Below, piece by piece: positions 1 to 6,413 of a DNA stretch of 21,751 bases. The notes beneath the pieces were generated by a model. That model saw only the letters and a list, made by a program, of their open reading frames with translations. It was not told where the DNA came from and did not search any database. Each line of letters opens with the position of its first letter. Position 1 is the stretch's first letter. The translations under genes and the position numbers were made by a program. Source of the stretch: Bacillota bacterium (GTDB lineage Bacteria; Bacillota; Clostridia; Lachnospirales; Lachnospiraceae); the NCBI GenBank assembly GCA_023411555.1, contig JAEYOQ010000013.1:1-21751 (forward strand). Reading direction: 5' to 3'.

Positions 1-20
1 GAGACGCCACCATGAATATC

Positions 21-82
21 ATATCTTTTTGAAAGAGTTACTTCCACATATAATTTATATCCTTTTTGAAATAGTTATTTCC
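21..82. repeat. pair of 36/37-bp direct repeats with internal dyads
   Basis: Two similar segments begin at 21 and 57. Both follow the pattern ATATC, five or more T, GAAA, AGTTA, TTCC. The second contains the dyad GAAATAGTTATTTC (68-81), whose six-base arms are perfect. The first has the imperfect counterpart GAAAGAGTTACTTC (31-44). They lie about 115-165 bases upstream of the hydC -10 box. They could be paired protein-binding sites or a decaying tandem duplication; nothing here identifies a binding protein. Confidence 0.5.
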
Positions 83-195
83 GCGCCCACTAGGAGAAGG
101 GGTGGAATTTAGTTTTTCAATCTTCAATTGATAGAAGCCCATTATTATACTAATCAATATTTATAATTTTTGTAGATTTTTTAACATACTTATGA

Positions 196-223
196 TATAA
201 TGTCAATGCTTGTGGCGACACAA
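196..223 (+). promoter_or_regulatory. candidate hyd operon -10 box and adjacent dyad
   Basis: TATAAT at 196-201 is a consensus -10 element, but no good -35 lies 17 bases upstream, so the promoter may depend on an activator or be extended. A dyad, TTGTG-GCGA-CACAA, lies at 210-223, near where transcription would start. Its half-site spacing is shorter than that of a Rex site (TTGTTAA-N4-TTAACAA), so I do not call it Rex. It could be an operator or a short 5' hairpin. Confidence 0.4.
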
Positions 224-246
224 TTTTATTTTAAGGAGGTTAAACA

Positions 247-741
247 ATGGGATCGCAAATTAACACAATACCATTTGCAGGAACAAAAGAGCAGGAAGCC
301 GCTCTCTTAAAGGTCATTGCTGATCATAAAGATGATAGAGGCGCTTTAATGCCCATTTTGCAAAAGGCACAAGGTATTTATGGCTACCTTCCAATTGAAG
401 TGCAGACCATTATATCCAATGAGTTGAATGTTCCCTTAGAGAAAGTCTACGGAATTGTAACTTTCTATTCTCAGTTTTCATTAAATCCGAAGGGCAAATA
501 CAATGTAAGTGTTTGTTTAGGAACCGCTTGCTATGTAAAAGGGGCAGGAGATCTCTTCAACAAGCTTCAAGAACTACTTGGTGTAGAGGATGGCGGATGC
601 ACAAAGGACGGTAAGTTTTCATTAGAATCCTGCCGTTGCATCGGAGCATGTGGACTTGCACCCGTTCTGACCATCAACGAGGATGTATATGGCAAATTAA
701 CTGTTGATGATCTAGAAGGCATTTTAGCAAAATACGAATAA
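247..741 (+). CDS. hydC: electron-bifurcating [FeFe] hydrogenase subunit HydC (NuoE-like)
   Basis: This is the small subunit of the NADH- and ferredoxin-dependent trimeric hydrogenase. It carries one [2Fe-2S] cluster in a thioredoxin-like fold, as NuoE does in complex I. The 164 residues match the family length. The N-terminal helical part contains the NuoE signature RGALMPILQKAQ and GYLP (residues about 32-49). The cluster ligands are C90, C95, C131 and C135, spaced C-x4-C-x35-C-x3-C, with an extra C129 next to the third ligand. The start is set by AAGGAGG six bases before ATG 247. It is the first gene of the operon; the next start lies 2 bases after the stop, so the two are probably translationally coupled. 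The assignment rests on the cysteine pattern together with hydB and hydA downstream. Confidence 0.93.
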   Translation: MGSQINTIPFAGTKEQEAALLKVIADHKDDRGALMPILQKAQGIYGYLPIEVQTIISNELNVPLEKVYGIVTFYSQFSLNPKGKYNVSVCLGTACYVKGAGDLFNKLQELLGVEDGGCTKDGKFSLESCRCIGACGLAPVLTINEDVYGKLTVDDLEGILAKYE

Positions 742-743
742 CT

Positions 744-1301
744 ATGATGACAGAAATCTCTCTGAATGTATTGGATATAGCAAATAACTCTATCAGGGCA
801 GAGGCAACCCTGATTGAAATAACAATTCAAATACAAAGAGACGCAGATAAGCTAAAGATAACGATAGCCGACAATGGCTGCGGGATGACGAGATCACAAA
901 TCGAAAGAGTTGAAGATCCTTTCTTTACCACGAGAACTACAAGAAAAGTAGGACTTGGCGTACCATTTTTTAAGATGGCAGCCGAGAGCACGGGTGGAAG
1001 CTTTTTGATTGAATCCACTCCAGGTGTAGGAACAAAGGTAACGGCTGTGTTTGGATTATCCCATATAGACCGCATGCCGCTTGGCGATATGAACAGTACT
1101 ATTCATACATTGATTACTTTGAATACGCAGATAGATTTTCTTTATCGATATGTCTTTGATACAAAGGAATTCACTCTAGACACTAGAGAGTTTCGCAGGG
1201 TACTAGACGATGTTCCCTTGAATTCTCCGGAGGTCTCTGCTTATATCAAGGAATACTTACAGGAAAATCAGTTCGAGACAGATGGAGGATACCTTGTATA
1301 G
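744..1301 (+). CDS. histidine-kinase-like ATPase domain protein of the hydrogenase operon
   Basis: A stand-alone GHKL (HATPase_c) domain of 185 residues. The N box is DIANNSIRA (about 11-19), G1 is DNGCGM (about 43-48), the F-type segment is DPFFTTRTT (about 58-66) and G2 is GLGVPFF (about 71-77). No dimerisation and phosphoacceptor domain, sensor or receiver precedes it, so it is not a complete sensor kinase. Similar ATPases recur in clostridial hydABC operons, but their function is not established; a role in regulation or complex assembly is only inference. It begins 2 bases after hydC without a strong ribosome site of its own, which suggests translational coupling. ATG 744 is followed at once by a second ATG (747), which could equally be the start. 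It stops with TAG, showing that amber is an ordinary stop in this genome. Confidence 0.85.
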   Translation: MMTEISLNVLDIANNSIRAEATLIEITIQIQRDADKLKITIADNGCGMTRSQIERVEDPFFTTRTTRKVGLGVPFFKMAAESTGGSFLIESTPGVGTKVTAVFGLSHIDRMPLGDMNSTIHTLITLNTQIDFLYRYVFDTKEFTLDTREFRRVLDDVPLNSPEVSAYIKEYLQENQFETDGGYLV

Positions 1302-1344
1302 GTCAATCGGACAGTAGGCTCCACCTTTTATCGGAGGTTGATTA

Positions 1345-1600
1345 CTCAAGAGGAAGACTCCTCTATGAAGAATTCGTAAGATATCGTACTGTATCAAGGG
1401 AGAGGAGACTCCCGTATTGTTTCAATATATGTTTCATAAGGGATCGTAATCTTCCCATGAAACTCTCGTAATTCATATATATAGTAAAGGGAGGATGTAG
1501 CCTCCTATATAGTTTTATAATATTTGATGTTAGCTAAGGGAGGGGAACCCTTCCTGTGACGTTTTTCGTATATCATGTAATTATCAAAGGAGGATATAGC
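1345..1600 (+). repeat. degenerate ~49-bp tandem array of translation-initiation-like units
   Basis: Five decayed units precede the gene at 1601. Each has a purine run (begins near 1349, 1398, 1440, 1489, 1538), then a complementary pyrimidine run, then a start-like triplet at 1365 ATG, 1414 GTA, 1457 ATG, 1507 ATA and 1556 GTG. Spacings are 49, 43, 50 and 49. TCGTA recurs after the triplet at 1374, 1466 and 1566. The real ribosome site (1586-1593) and ATG 1601 fall close to the next expected position. Units 1 and 3 contain the five-codon frames ATG AAG AAT TCG TAA and ATG AAA CTC TCG TAA. Hairpins seen: 1349-1364 (6 bp), 1398-1413 (5 bp), 1490-1505 (5 bp) and 1537-1555 (8 bp with one G-U); that of unit 3 is weak (4 bp). 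The pyrimidine arms, such as CCTCC, match the anti-Shine-Dalgarno core. Confidence 0.75.
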
Positions 1601-1972
1601 ATGAAATCTCTAGAAGAGCTTAGAGCAATTAGAGAAAAGATGCAGGGTCAGATCGGACTTCGCAATGAAAGCAGCGATCAGACACGCGTTATTGTAGGTA
1701 TGGCTACCTGTGGTATCGCAAGTGGTGCTAGACCGGTTCTTACAGCACTTTCTGATGCAGTACAGCAAAAGGGCCTTACTAATGTTTCCGTTACACAGAC
1801 CGGTTGTATCGGTTTATGCCAATATGAGCCAATCGTTGAGGTATTCGAGCCCGGTAAAGATAAAGTTACCTATGTTAAGATGAATCCTGAAAAAGCGCTA
1901 GAAGTTGTTGAAAACCATTTAATTCGAGGCCAGATCGTTCAAAAATATACGATTGCTGAGGTTCTCGGCTAA
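1601..1972 (+). CDS. thioredoxin-fold [2Fe-2S] ferredoxin-like protein of the hydrogenase operon, three cysteines
   Basis: A 123-residue protein related to the thioredoxin-like [2Fe-2S] domain found in NuoE and at the HydB N-terminus. ATG 1601 is chosen because AAAGGAGG ends 7 bases before it. An in-frame GTG at 1556 would add 15 residues, but these are encoded by the upstream repeat array. Residues 1-28 are a charged helical lead. The domain follows, with TCGIASGA at 36-43 and QTGCIGLC at 66-73. Only three cysteines exist (C37, C69, C73): the usual second ligand is missing, so a normal four-cysteine cluster is doubtful. It resembles the first 80 residues of the hydB product 18 bases downstream and may be an accessory or assembly partner of the complex. 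Its function is unproven. Confidence 0.8.
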   Translation: MKSLEELRAIREKMQGQIGLRNESSDQTRVIVGMATCGIASGARPVLTALSDAVQQKGLTNVSVTQTGCIGLCQYEPIVEVFEPGKDKVTYVKMNPEKALEVVENHLIRGQIVQKYTIAEVLG

Positions 1973-1990
1973 TCTGAAGGAGGAAACACT

Positions 1991-3778
1991 ATGTATCGTT
2001 CACACGTATTGGTTTGCGGTGGTACCGGATGTACTTCCTCTGGAAGTACCAAGATTATTGATACCCTGCAGTCAGAAATTATCAAGAATGGTCTTAAAGA
2101 TGAAGTATCCGTTGTGCAGACAGGCTGTCACGGTCTTTGTGCTCAAGGCCCTATCGTTATTATATACCCTGAAGCTACCTTCTATGCAATGGTTAAGGTA
2201 GAAGACATTCCGGAAATCGTATCGGAACACTTATTAAAAGGACGTATCGTAAACCGTCTTCTTTATAAGGAAATGATTACGGAAGAAGGTATCAAATCCT
2301 TAAATGAAACAGACTTCTACAAGAGACAGCACAGAGTTGCACTTCGTAATTGCGGTGTTATCAATCCCGAGAATATCGATGAATACATCGGAACAAACGG
2401 TTATGAGGCTCTTGGAAAAGTATTAACCGAATATACACCTGATCAGGTTATTCAAATCATCTTAGACAGTGGTCTTCGTGGCCGTGGAGGCGGTGGTTTC
2501 CCCACAGGCTTGAAGTGGAAGCTTGCAAAGGGCAACGATGCAGATCAGAAGTATGTATGCTGTAATGCGGATGAAGGTGACCCGGGTGCATTCATGGATC
2601 GTTCTGTATTAGAGGGTGATCCTCATGTTGTACTTGAGGCTATGACAATTGCAGGCTATGCAATCGGTGCTTCCCAGGGCTTTATCTATGTTCGTGCCGA
2701 GTATCCTATCGCAGTTGATCGTCTTGAAATTGCAATCAAACAGGCTAGAGAATATGGTTTACTAGGTAAGAACATCTTTGGTACTGACTTTAGCTTTGAT
2801 ATCGAATTAAGACTTGGTGCAGGTGCCTTCGTATGTGGTGAAGAAACTGCACTCATGACCTCCATTGAAGGAAACCGTGGTGAGCCTCGTCCTCGTCCTC
2901 CGTTCCCCGCACAGAAGGGTCTGTTCCAGAAACCTACCATTTTAAACAATGTTGAAACCTATGCAAATATTCCTCCGATTATTCTAAATGGTCCCGAGTG
3001 GTTTTCATCGATGGGTACCGAGAAGAGTAAGGGTACCAAGGTATTTGCTCTTGGAGGCAAGATTCACAATACAGGCCTTGTAGAGATCCCGATGGGAACA
3101 CCTCTTCGTGAAGTTATCGAAGACATCGGCGGCGGTATCCCCAACGGCAAGAAGTTTAAGGCTGCTCAGACAGGCGGTCCCTCAGGTGGATGTATTCCTG
3201 CAGAGCATTTTGATATTCCGATTGACTATGACAACCTAATCAACATTGGCTCCATGATGGGATCCGGTGGTCTTATTGTTATGGACGAAGATAACTGTAT
3301 GGTAGATATCGCTAAGTTCTTCCTCGAGTTTACCGTGGATGAGTCTTGCGGTAAATGTACCCCTTGCCGTATCGGAACCAAGCGTCTCCATGAGATACTT
3401 GATAAGATTACCAATGGACAGGGCACCATGGAGGATCTGAAGAAGCTTGAGGATCTTTGCTATTACATCAAAGAGAATGCTCTTTGCGGTCTTGGCCAGA
3501 CAGCTCCTAACCCGGTATTGTCAACCTTACGTTATTTCAAAGATGAATATGTTGCTCATGTAACCGAAAAGAAATGCCCTGCCGGTGTATGTAAAGCTCT
3601 TCTTTCTTACATCATTGAAGCAGATAAATGTAAGGGCTGTACCCTTTGTGCAAGAATCTGTCCGAACGGTGCAATCTCTGGCAAGGTTAAGGAAGCACAT
3701 ATTATCGATCAGAGCAAATGTATCAAGTGTGGCGCATGTATGGAGAAGTGTAAGTTTGGCGCTATCATCAAGAGATAA
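1991..3778 (+). CDS. hydB: electron-bifurcating [FeFe] hydrogenase subunit HydB (NuoF-like)
   Basis: The NADH-oxidising, FMN-containing subunit, 595 residues, a normal family length. Domains in order: an N-terminal thioredoxin-like [2Fe-2S] domain (C9, C14, C46, C50); a NuoF core with the glycine-rich GRGGGGFPTG at 164-173 and CNADEGDPGAF at 191-201 for FMN and NADH; an SLBB-like part; the NuoF cluster motif ESCGKCTPC with C453, C456 and C459 plus C499; and a C-terminal two-[4Fe-4S] ferredoxin domain with C547, C550, C553, C557 and C577, C580, C583, C587. CPAGVC (529-534) just before the ferredoxin domain adds further possible metal ligands. The ribosome site AAGGAGG precedes ATG 1991. In the family this subunit transfers electrons between NADH, ferredoxin and HydA in the cytoplasm. 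hydA begins 35 bases downstream. Confidence 0.95.
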   Translation: MYRSHVLVCGGTGCTSSGSTKIIDTLQSEIIKNGLKDEVSVVQTGCHGLCAQGPIVIIYPEATFYAMVKVEDIPEIVSEHLLKGRIVNRLLYKEMITEEGIKSLNETDFYKRQHRVALRNCGVINPENIDEYIGTNGYEALGKVLTEYTPDQVIQIILDSGLRGRGGGGFPTGLKWKLAKGNDADQKYVCCNADEGDPGAFMDRSVLEGDPHVVLEAMTIAGYAIGASQGFIYVRAEYPIAVDRLEIAIKQAREYGLLGKNIFGTDFSFDIELRLGAGAFVCGEETALMTSIEGNRGEPRPRPPFPAQKGLFQKPTILNNVETYANIPPIILNGPEWFSSMGTEKSKGTKVFALGGKIHNTGLVEIPMGTPLREVIEDIGGGIPNGKKFKAAQTGGPSGGCIPAEHFDIPIDYDNLINIGSMMGSGGLIVMDEDNCMVDIAKFFLEFTVDESCGKCTPCRIGTKRLHEILDKITNGQGTMEDLKKLEDLCYYIKENALCGLGQTAPNPVLSTLRYFKDEYVAHVTEKKCPAGVCKALLSYIIEADKCKGCTLCARICPNGAISGKVKEAHIIDQSKCIKCGACMEKCKFGAIIKR

Positions 3779-3813
3779 CGATACTCGGTATAATATCAAG
3801 ATGGAGGTTAAAA

Positions 3814-5556
3814 ATGGAAACGGTAAATATTAAAATAAATGGCATGCCAGTTCAAGCACCTAAGGGCGCTACCATATTAGAAGCGGCAAAGCTTGCCTGT
3901 ATCGATATCCCTACACTCTGTTTCTTAAAGGATATCAACGAAATCGGTGCTTGCCGTATCTGTGTCGTTGAAGTAAAAGGTGCCAGAAGCCTTGTTGCTT
4001 CCTGCGTATATCCTATTTCAGAAGGCATGGAAATTACCACTAATTCTCCTAAGGTACTTGCTTCCCGCAAGAAAACCTTAGAGCTTATCTTATCCGATCA
4101 TGACAGAAAATGTCTATCCTGTGTACGTAGCGGTAACTGCGAGCTTCAGAAGCTCTGTAACGATCTGAATGTAAAGGATGAATATCTGTATGACGGTGAG
4201 CGTACCCACTATGAGTTAGATGATTCTTCCGCTCACATGGTTCGTGACAATAATAAATGTATCCTTTGCAGACGCTGCTCCGCAGTGTGCGATAAAATTC
4301 AGGGTATTGGTGTAATCGGTGCTAACGAGCGTGGATTTGATACCAATATCTCCTGTGCCTTCGATATGGGCTTAGGTGATACCAGCTGTGTATCCTGCGG
4401 TCAGTGTATCGCAGTTTGTCCTACCGGAGCACTCTTAGAAAAGGATTATACCGATGAGGTATTTGCTGCACTTGCAGATCCTGAAAAATATGTAGTTGTA
4501 CAGACAGCTCCCAGCGTTCGTGCTGCTCTCGGTGAGGCATTTGGTCTTCCGGTCGGTACTAACGTAGAAGGTAAGATGGTTGCAGCACTTCGCCGCTTAG
4601 GCTTTGCTAAGGTCTTTGATACTGACTTTGCGGCAGATCTTACTATAATGGAAGAGGCTAACGAACTTATTGATAGAATTCAAAACGGCGGTAAGCTACC
4701 GTTAATTACATCCTGTTCACCGGGTTGGGTTAAATTCTGTGAGCATTATTATCCTGATATGCTTGATAATGTATCAAGCTGCAAGTCCCCTCAGCAGATG
4801 TTCGGTGCAATCTTAAAAACCTACTATGCTGAAAAGAATAATATCGATCCTAAGAAGATTGTAAGTGTCAGCGTAATGCCTTGTACCGCTAAGAAATTCG
4901 AAATCGGTAGAGAGGATCAGAGCGCAGCAGGCGTTCCGGATGTAGATATCTCCATTACAACCCGTGAGCTTGCAAGAATGATCGAGCGCGTAGGCATCAA
5001 CTTCTTATCCTTACCGGATGAGCAGTTTGATGATCCCCTTGGCAGATCTACCGGTGCTTCCGTTATCTTTGGTGCTACCGGTGGTGTTATGGAGGCAGCC
5101 CTCAGAACAGCTGTTGAGACTATCACAGGATCTGAGCTATCAAGCCCTGATTTCAAGGAAGTAAGAGGAACTAAGGGTATTAAGGAAGCTACCTATGAAG
5201 CAGCAGGCTTAACAGTAAATGTGGCTGTGGCTTCCGGTCTTGCCAATGCTAGACAGCTTCTTGATGATGTTAAAGCAGGAAAAGCTAATTATCACTTTAT
5301 CGAGATTATGGGTTGTCCCGGTGGATGTGTAAACGGCGGTGGACAGCCTCAGCAACCTGGTGTTGTTCGTAATTTCACTGATATCAGAACACTTCGTGCT
5401 AAGGCTCTCTATGATCAGGATGCTACGATGGCAGTAAGAAAGTCACATGAAAATGAGGCTATCAAGAAGCTATATGATGAGTATCTTGAGAAGCCCGGTA
5501 GCCATAAGGCTCATCACATTCTTCATACAACCTATGTTCAGAGAAGTGTTAACTAA
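3814..5556 (+). CDS. hydA: electron-bifurcating [FeFe] hydrogenase catalytic subunit HydA
   Basis: Catalyses reversible H2 formation at an H-cluster. The 580 residues show, in order: an N-terminal [2Fe-2S] domain (C36, C47, C50, C64); a His-Cys [4Fe-4S] site (H96, C100, C103, C109); two [4Fe-4S] clusters (C149, C152, C155, C159 and C192, C195, C198, C202); then the three H-cluster motifs TSCSPGWVKF (C301), MPCTAKKFE (C357) and MGCPGGCVNGGGQ (C501, C505). All four H-cluster cysteines are present. It ends with a small-subunit-like tail and lacks the extra C-terminal [2Fe-2S] domain found in the longer Thermotoga-type HydA. GGAGG (3803-3807) sets the start at 3814. It is the last gene of the operon and is followed by a terminator. 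The maturases HydE, HydF and HydG are not in this window. Confidence 0.97.
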   Translation: METVNIKINGMPVQAPKGATILEAAKLACIDIPTLCFLKDINEIGACRICVVEVKGARSLVASCVYPISEGMEITTNSPKVLASRKKTLELILSDHDRKCLSCVRSGNCELQKLCNDLNVKDEYLYDGERTHYELDDSSAHMVRDNNKCILCRRCSAVCDKIQGIGVIGANERGFDTNISCAFDMGLGDTSCVSCGQCIAVCPTGALLEKDYTDEVFAALADPEKYVVVQTAPSVRAALGEAFGLPVGTNVEGKMVAALRRLGFAKVFDTDFAADLTIMEEANELIDRIQNGGKLPLITSCSPGWVKFCEHYYPDMLDNVSSCKSPQQMFGAILKTYYAEKNNIDPKKIVSVSVMPCTAKKFEIGREDQSAAGVPDVDISITTRELARMIERVGINFLSLPDEQFDDPLGRSTGASVIFGATGGVMEAALRTAVETITGSELSSPDFKEVRGTKGIKEATYEAAGLTVNVAVASGLANARQLLDDVKAGKANYHFIEIMGCPGGCVNGGGQPQQPGVVRNFTDIRTLRAKALYDQDATMAVRKSHENEAIKKLYDEYLEKPGSHKAHHILHTTYVQRSVN

Positions 5557-5604
5557 TCCTTGAATACTATTTACGTGAACGATTGTGAAGTATCATTACT
5601 CAAA

Positions 5605-5635
5605 AGAAGACGGCTGAAGGCTGTCTTCTTTTTTT
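5605..5635 (+). terminator. Rho-independent terminator of the hyd operon
   Basis: A stem pairs AGAAGACGGC with the later GCTGTCTTCT across a TGAAG-type loop, with one G-U pair, and is followed by a run of seven or more T. It lies about 50 bases after the hydA stop. Confidence 0.9.
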
Positions 5636-5671
5636 GCTCAAAGCAAATCTTAATCAAATATATACCACTTA

Positions 5672-5700
5672 TTGACAATGACATTCTCCCATCTTATACT
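5672..5700 (+). promoter_or_regulatory. sigma-A-type promoter of the gene at 5793
   Basis: TTGACA at 5672-5677 and TATACT at 5695-5700 are separated by exactly 17 bases. The predicted leader is about 85 bases long. It could fold through TAAGATA (5701-5707) pairing with TATCTTA (5742-5748). Confidence 0.7.
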
Positions 5701-5792
5701 TAAGATAGTTTAAGTTTATAGGTTATAGTATTATACAATATTATCTTAGATACTTGCTTCTAAGCCGGTATCATCAGGAAGGAGAGATGTAT

Positions 5793-6176
5793 ATGGCAAC
5801 ACAAAAGCTAGAGAACCCATTACTGCTGCTTGATAATAGTAATATGAATACCTTATTTAACGAAGGGGAATTCAAATGCACCAACATGACCTTCGAAGAG
5901 GCCCGAGAAATCATCGGGATGTATGCTAAAGATGAAATCTTGCTTTGCTTTTCACATCCAGATACCTATAATATTATCTTTAATTATCTCAATATTCCGA
6001 ATAGGGATTACGAATATAAGGCCATTCGGAATATGCGTGTTAATCAGGATGGTATTATCTTTAAGCAGTATGTAACTCCTTCTGAGACCCAACCTGTCAT
6101 TCACGTAGACGGAGTTGAGGCTAAGAAAATTCAGAATGTCTATGTATATTGCGTACATGTAACAAGAATAAAATAG
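5793..6176 (+). CDS. small protein, possibly a remote DUF1874 / ring-nuclease-fold relative
   Basis: A 127-residue soluble protein with no signal peptide or membrane segment. GGAAGGAGAG (5777-5786) ends 6 bases before ATG 5793, so this start is preferred over ATG 5787, which touches the ribosome site, and over upstream codons. Visible features: a hydrophobic N-terminal strand LLLL, then DNSNMNTLF (14-22), FEEAREII (34-41), SHPDTYNIIF (54-63), NIPNR (67-71), a strand ending IIFKQY (88-93) and a C-terminal VYVYCVHV strand. From memory, the order strand, Ser near residue 16, acidic helix, S/G-H-x-x-T helix, then N-R resembles DUF1874 proteins such as STIV B116 and the viral ring nuclease AcrIII-1. 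H55 would take the place of the active-site His. This is inference only; no CRISPR genes are nearby. It has its own promoter and terminator, so it is monocistronic. Confidence 0.8.
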   Translation: MATQKLENPLLLLDNSNMNTLFNEGEFKCTNMTFEEAREIIGMYAKDEILLCFSHPDTYNIIFNYLNIPNRDYEYKAIRNMRVNQDGIIFKQYVTPSETQPVIHVDGVEAKKIQNVYVYCVHVTRIK

Positions 6177-6187
6177 ATAAAACCCCT

Positions 6188-6222
6188 GCACCTGTCAGTC
6201 TATGTACTGCCAGGTGCTTTTT
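6188..6222 (+). terminator. Rho-independent terminator after the 5793 gene
   Basis: GCACCTG and CAGT pair with ACTG and CAGGTGC across a short mismatch and a CTATGT loop. Five T follow. The structure begins 12 bases after the stop codon. Confidence 0.9.
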
Positions 6223-6379
6223 CATTTTCCCCAAAAAGCTACAATAGTTACTTAAAAATATTATATTTTTTTCTTCTAGCTTTTTTCATTAATTCGTATT
6301 ATGATAAATCTTAGTAATGTTTCTTGTTTTTGTCTAATACATATTCAGTTTCATTTATTTCCATTTTCGCAAAAAACAT

Positions 6380-6413
6380 TATAATTTAATTATGAAAGGA
6401 TTGATATCCTATG
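6380..6413 (+). promoter_or_regulatory. -10-like box and start-proximal hairpin before the chemotaxis gene
   Basis: TATAAT at 6380-6385 is a possible -10 element with no good -35. If it is used, the leader is very short. The Shine-Dalgarno sequence AAAGGA (6395-6400) lies in a perfect small hairpin, AGGAT (6397-6401) with ATCCT (6406-6410), that ends directly at ATG 6411. Folding would hide the ribosome site. Confidence 0.4.

Noticed and set aside
2..112. Plus-strand open frame at the window start as the end of an upstream gene
   Set aside because: The frame consists mostly of the two direct repeats, its residues resemble no protein I know, and another frame of the same strand offers an equally plausible ending.
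210..223. Rex-binding site at the hyd promoter
   Set aside because: The Rex box needs TTGTTAA and TTAACAA half-sites with four bases between them. This dyad has a shorter spacing and different inner bases.
1349..1555. CRISPR-like array between the ATPase and thioredoxin-fold genes
   Set aside because: Units are degenerate rather than identical, there are no distinct spacers, and no cas genes are nearby. The units resemble the ribosome site of the adjacent gene.
2686..2949. Long antisense frames inside hydB, hydA, ileS and other genes
   Set aside because: They lie opposite strongly conserved coding sequence, have no ribosome sites or known motifs, and are explained as shadows of the real genes.
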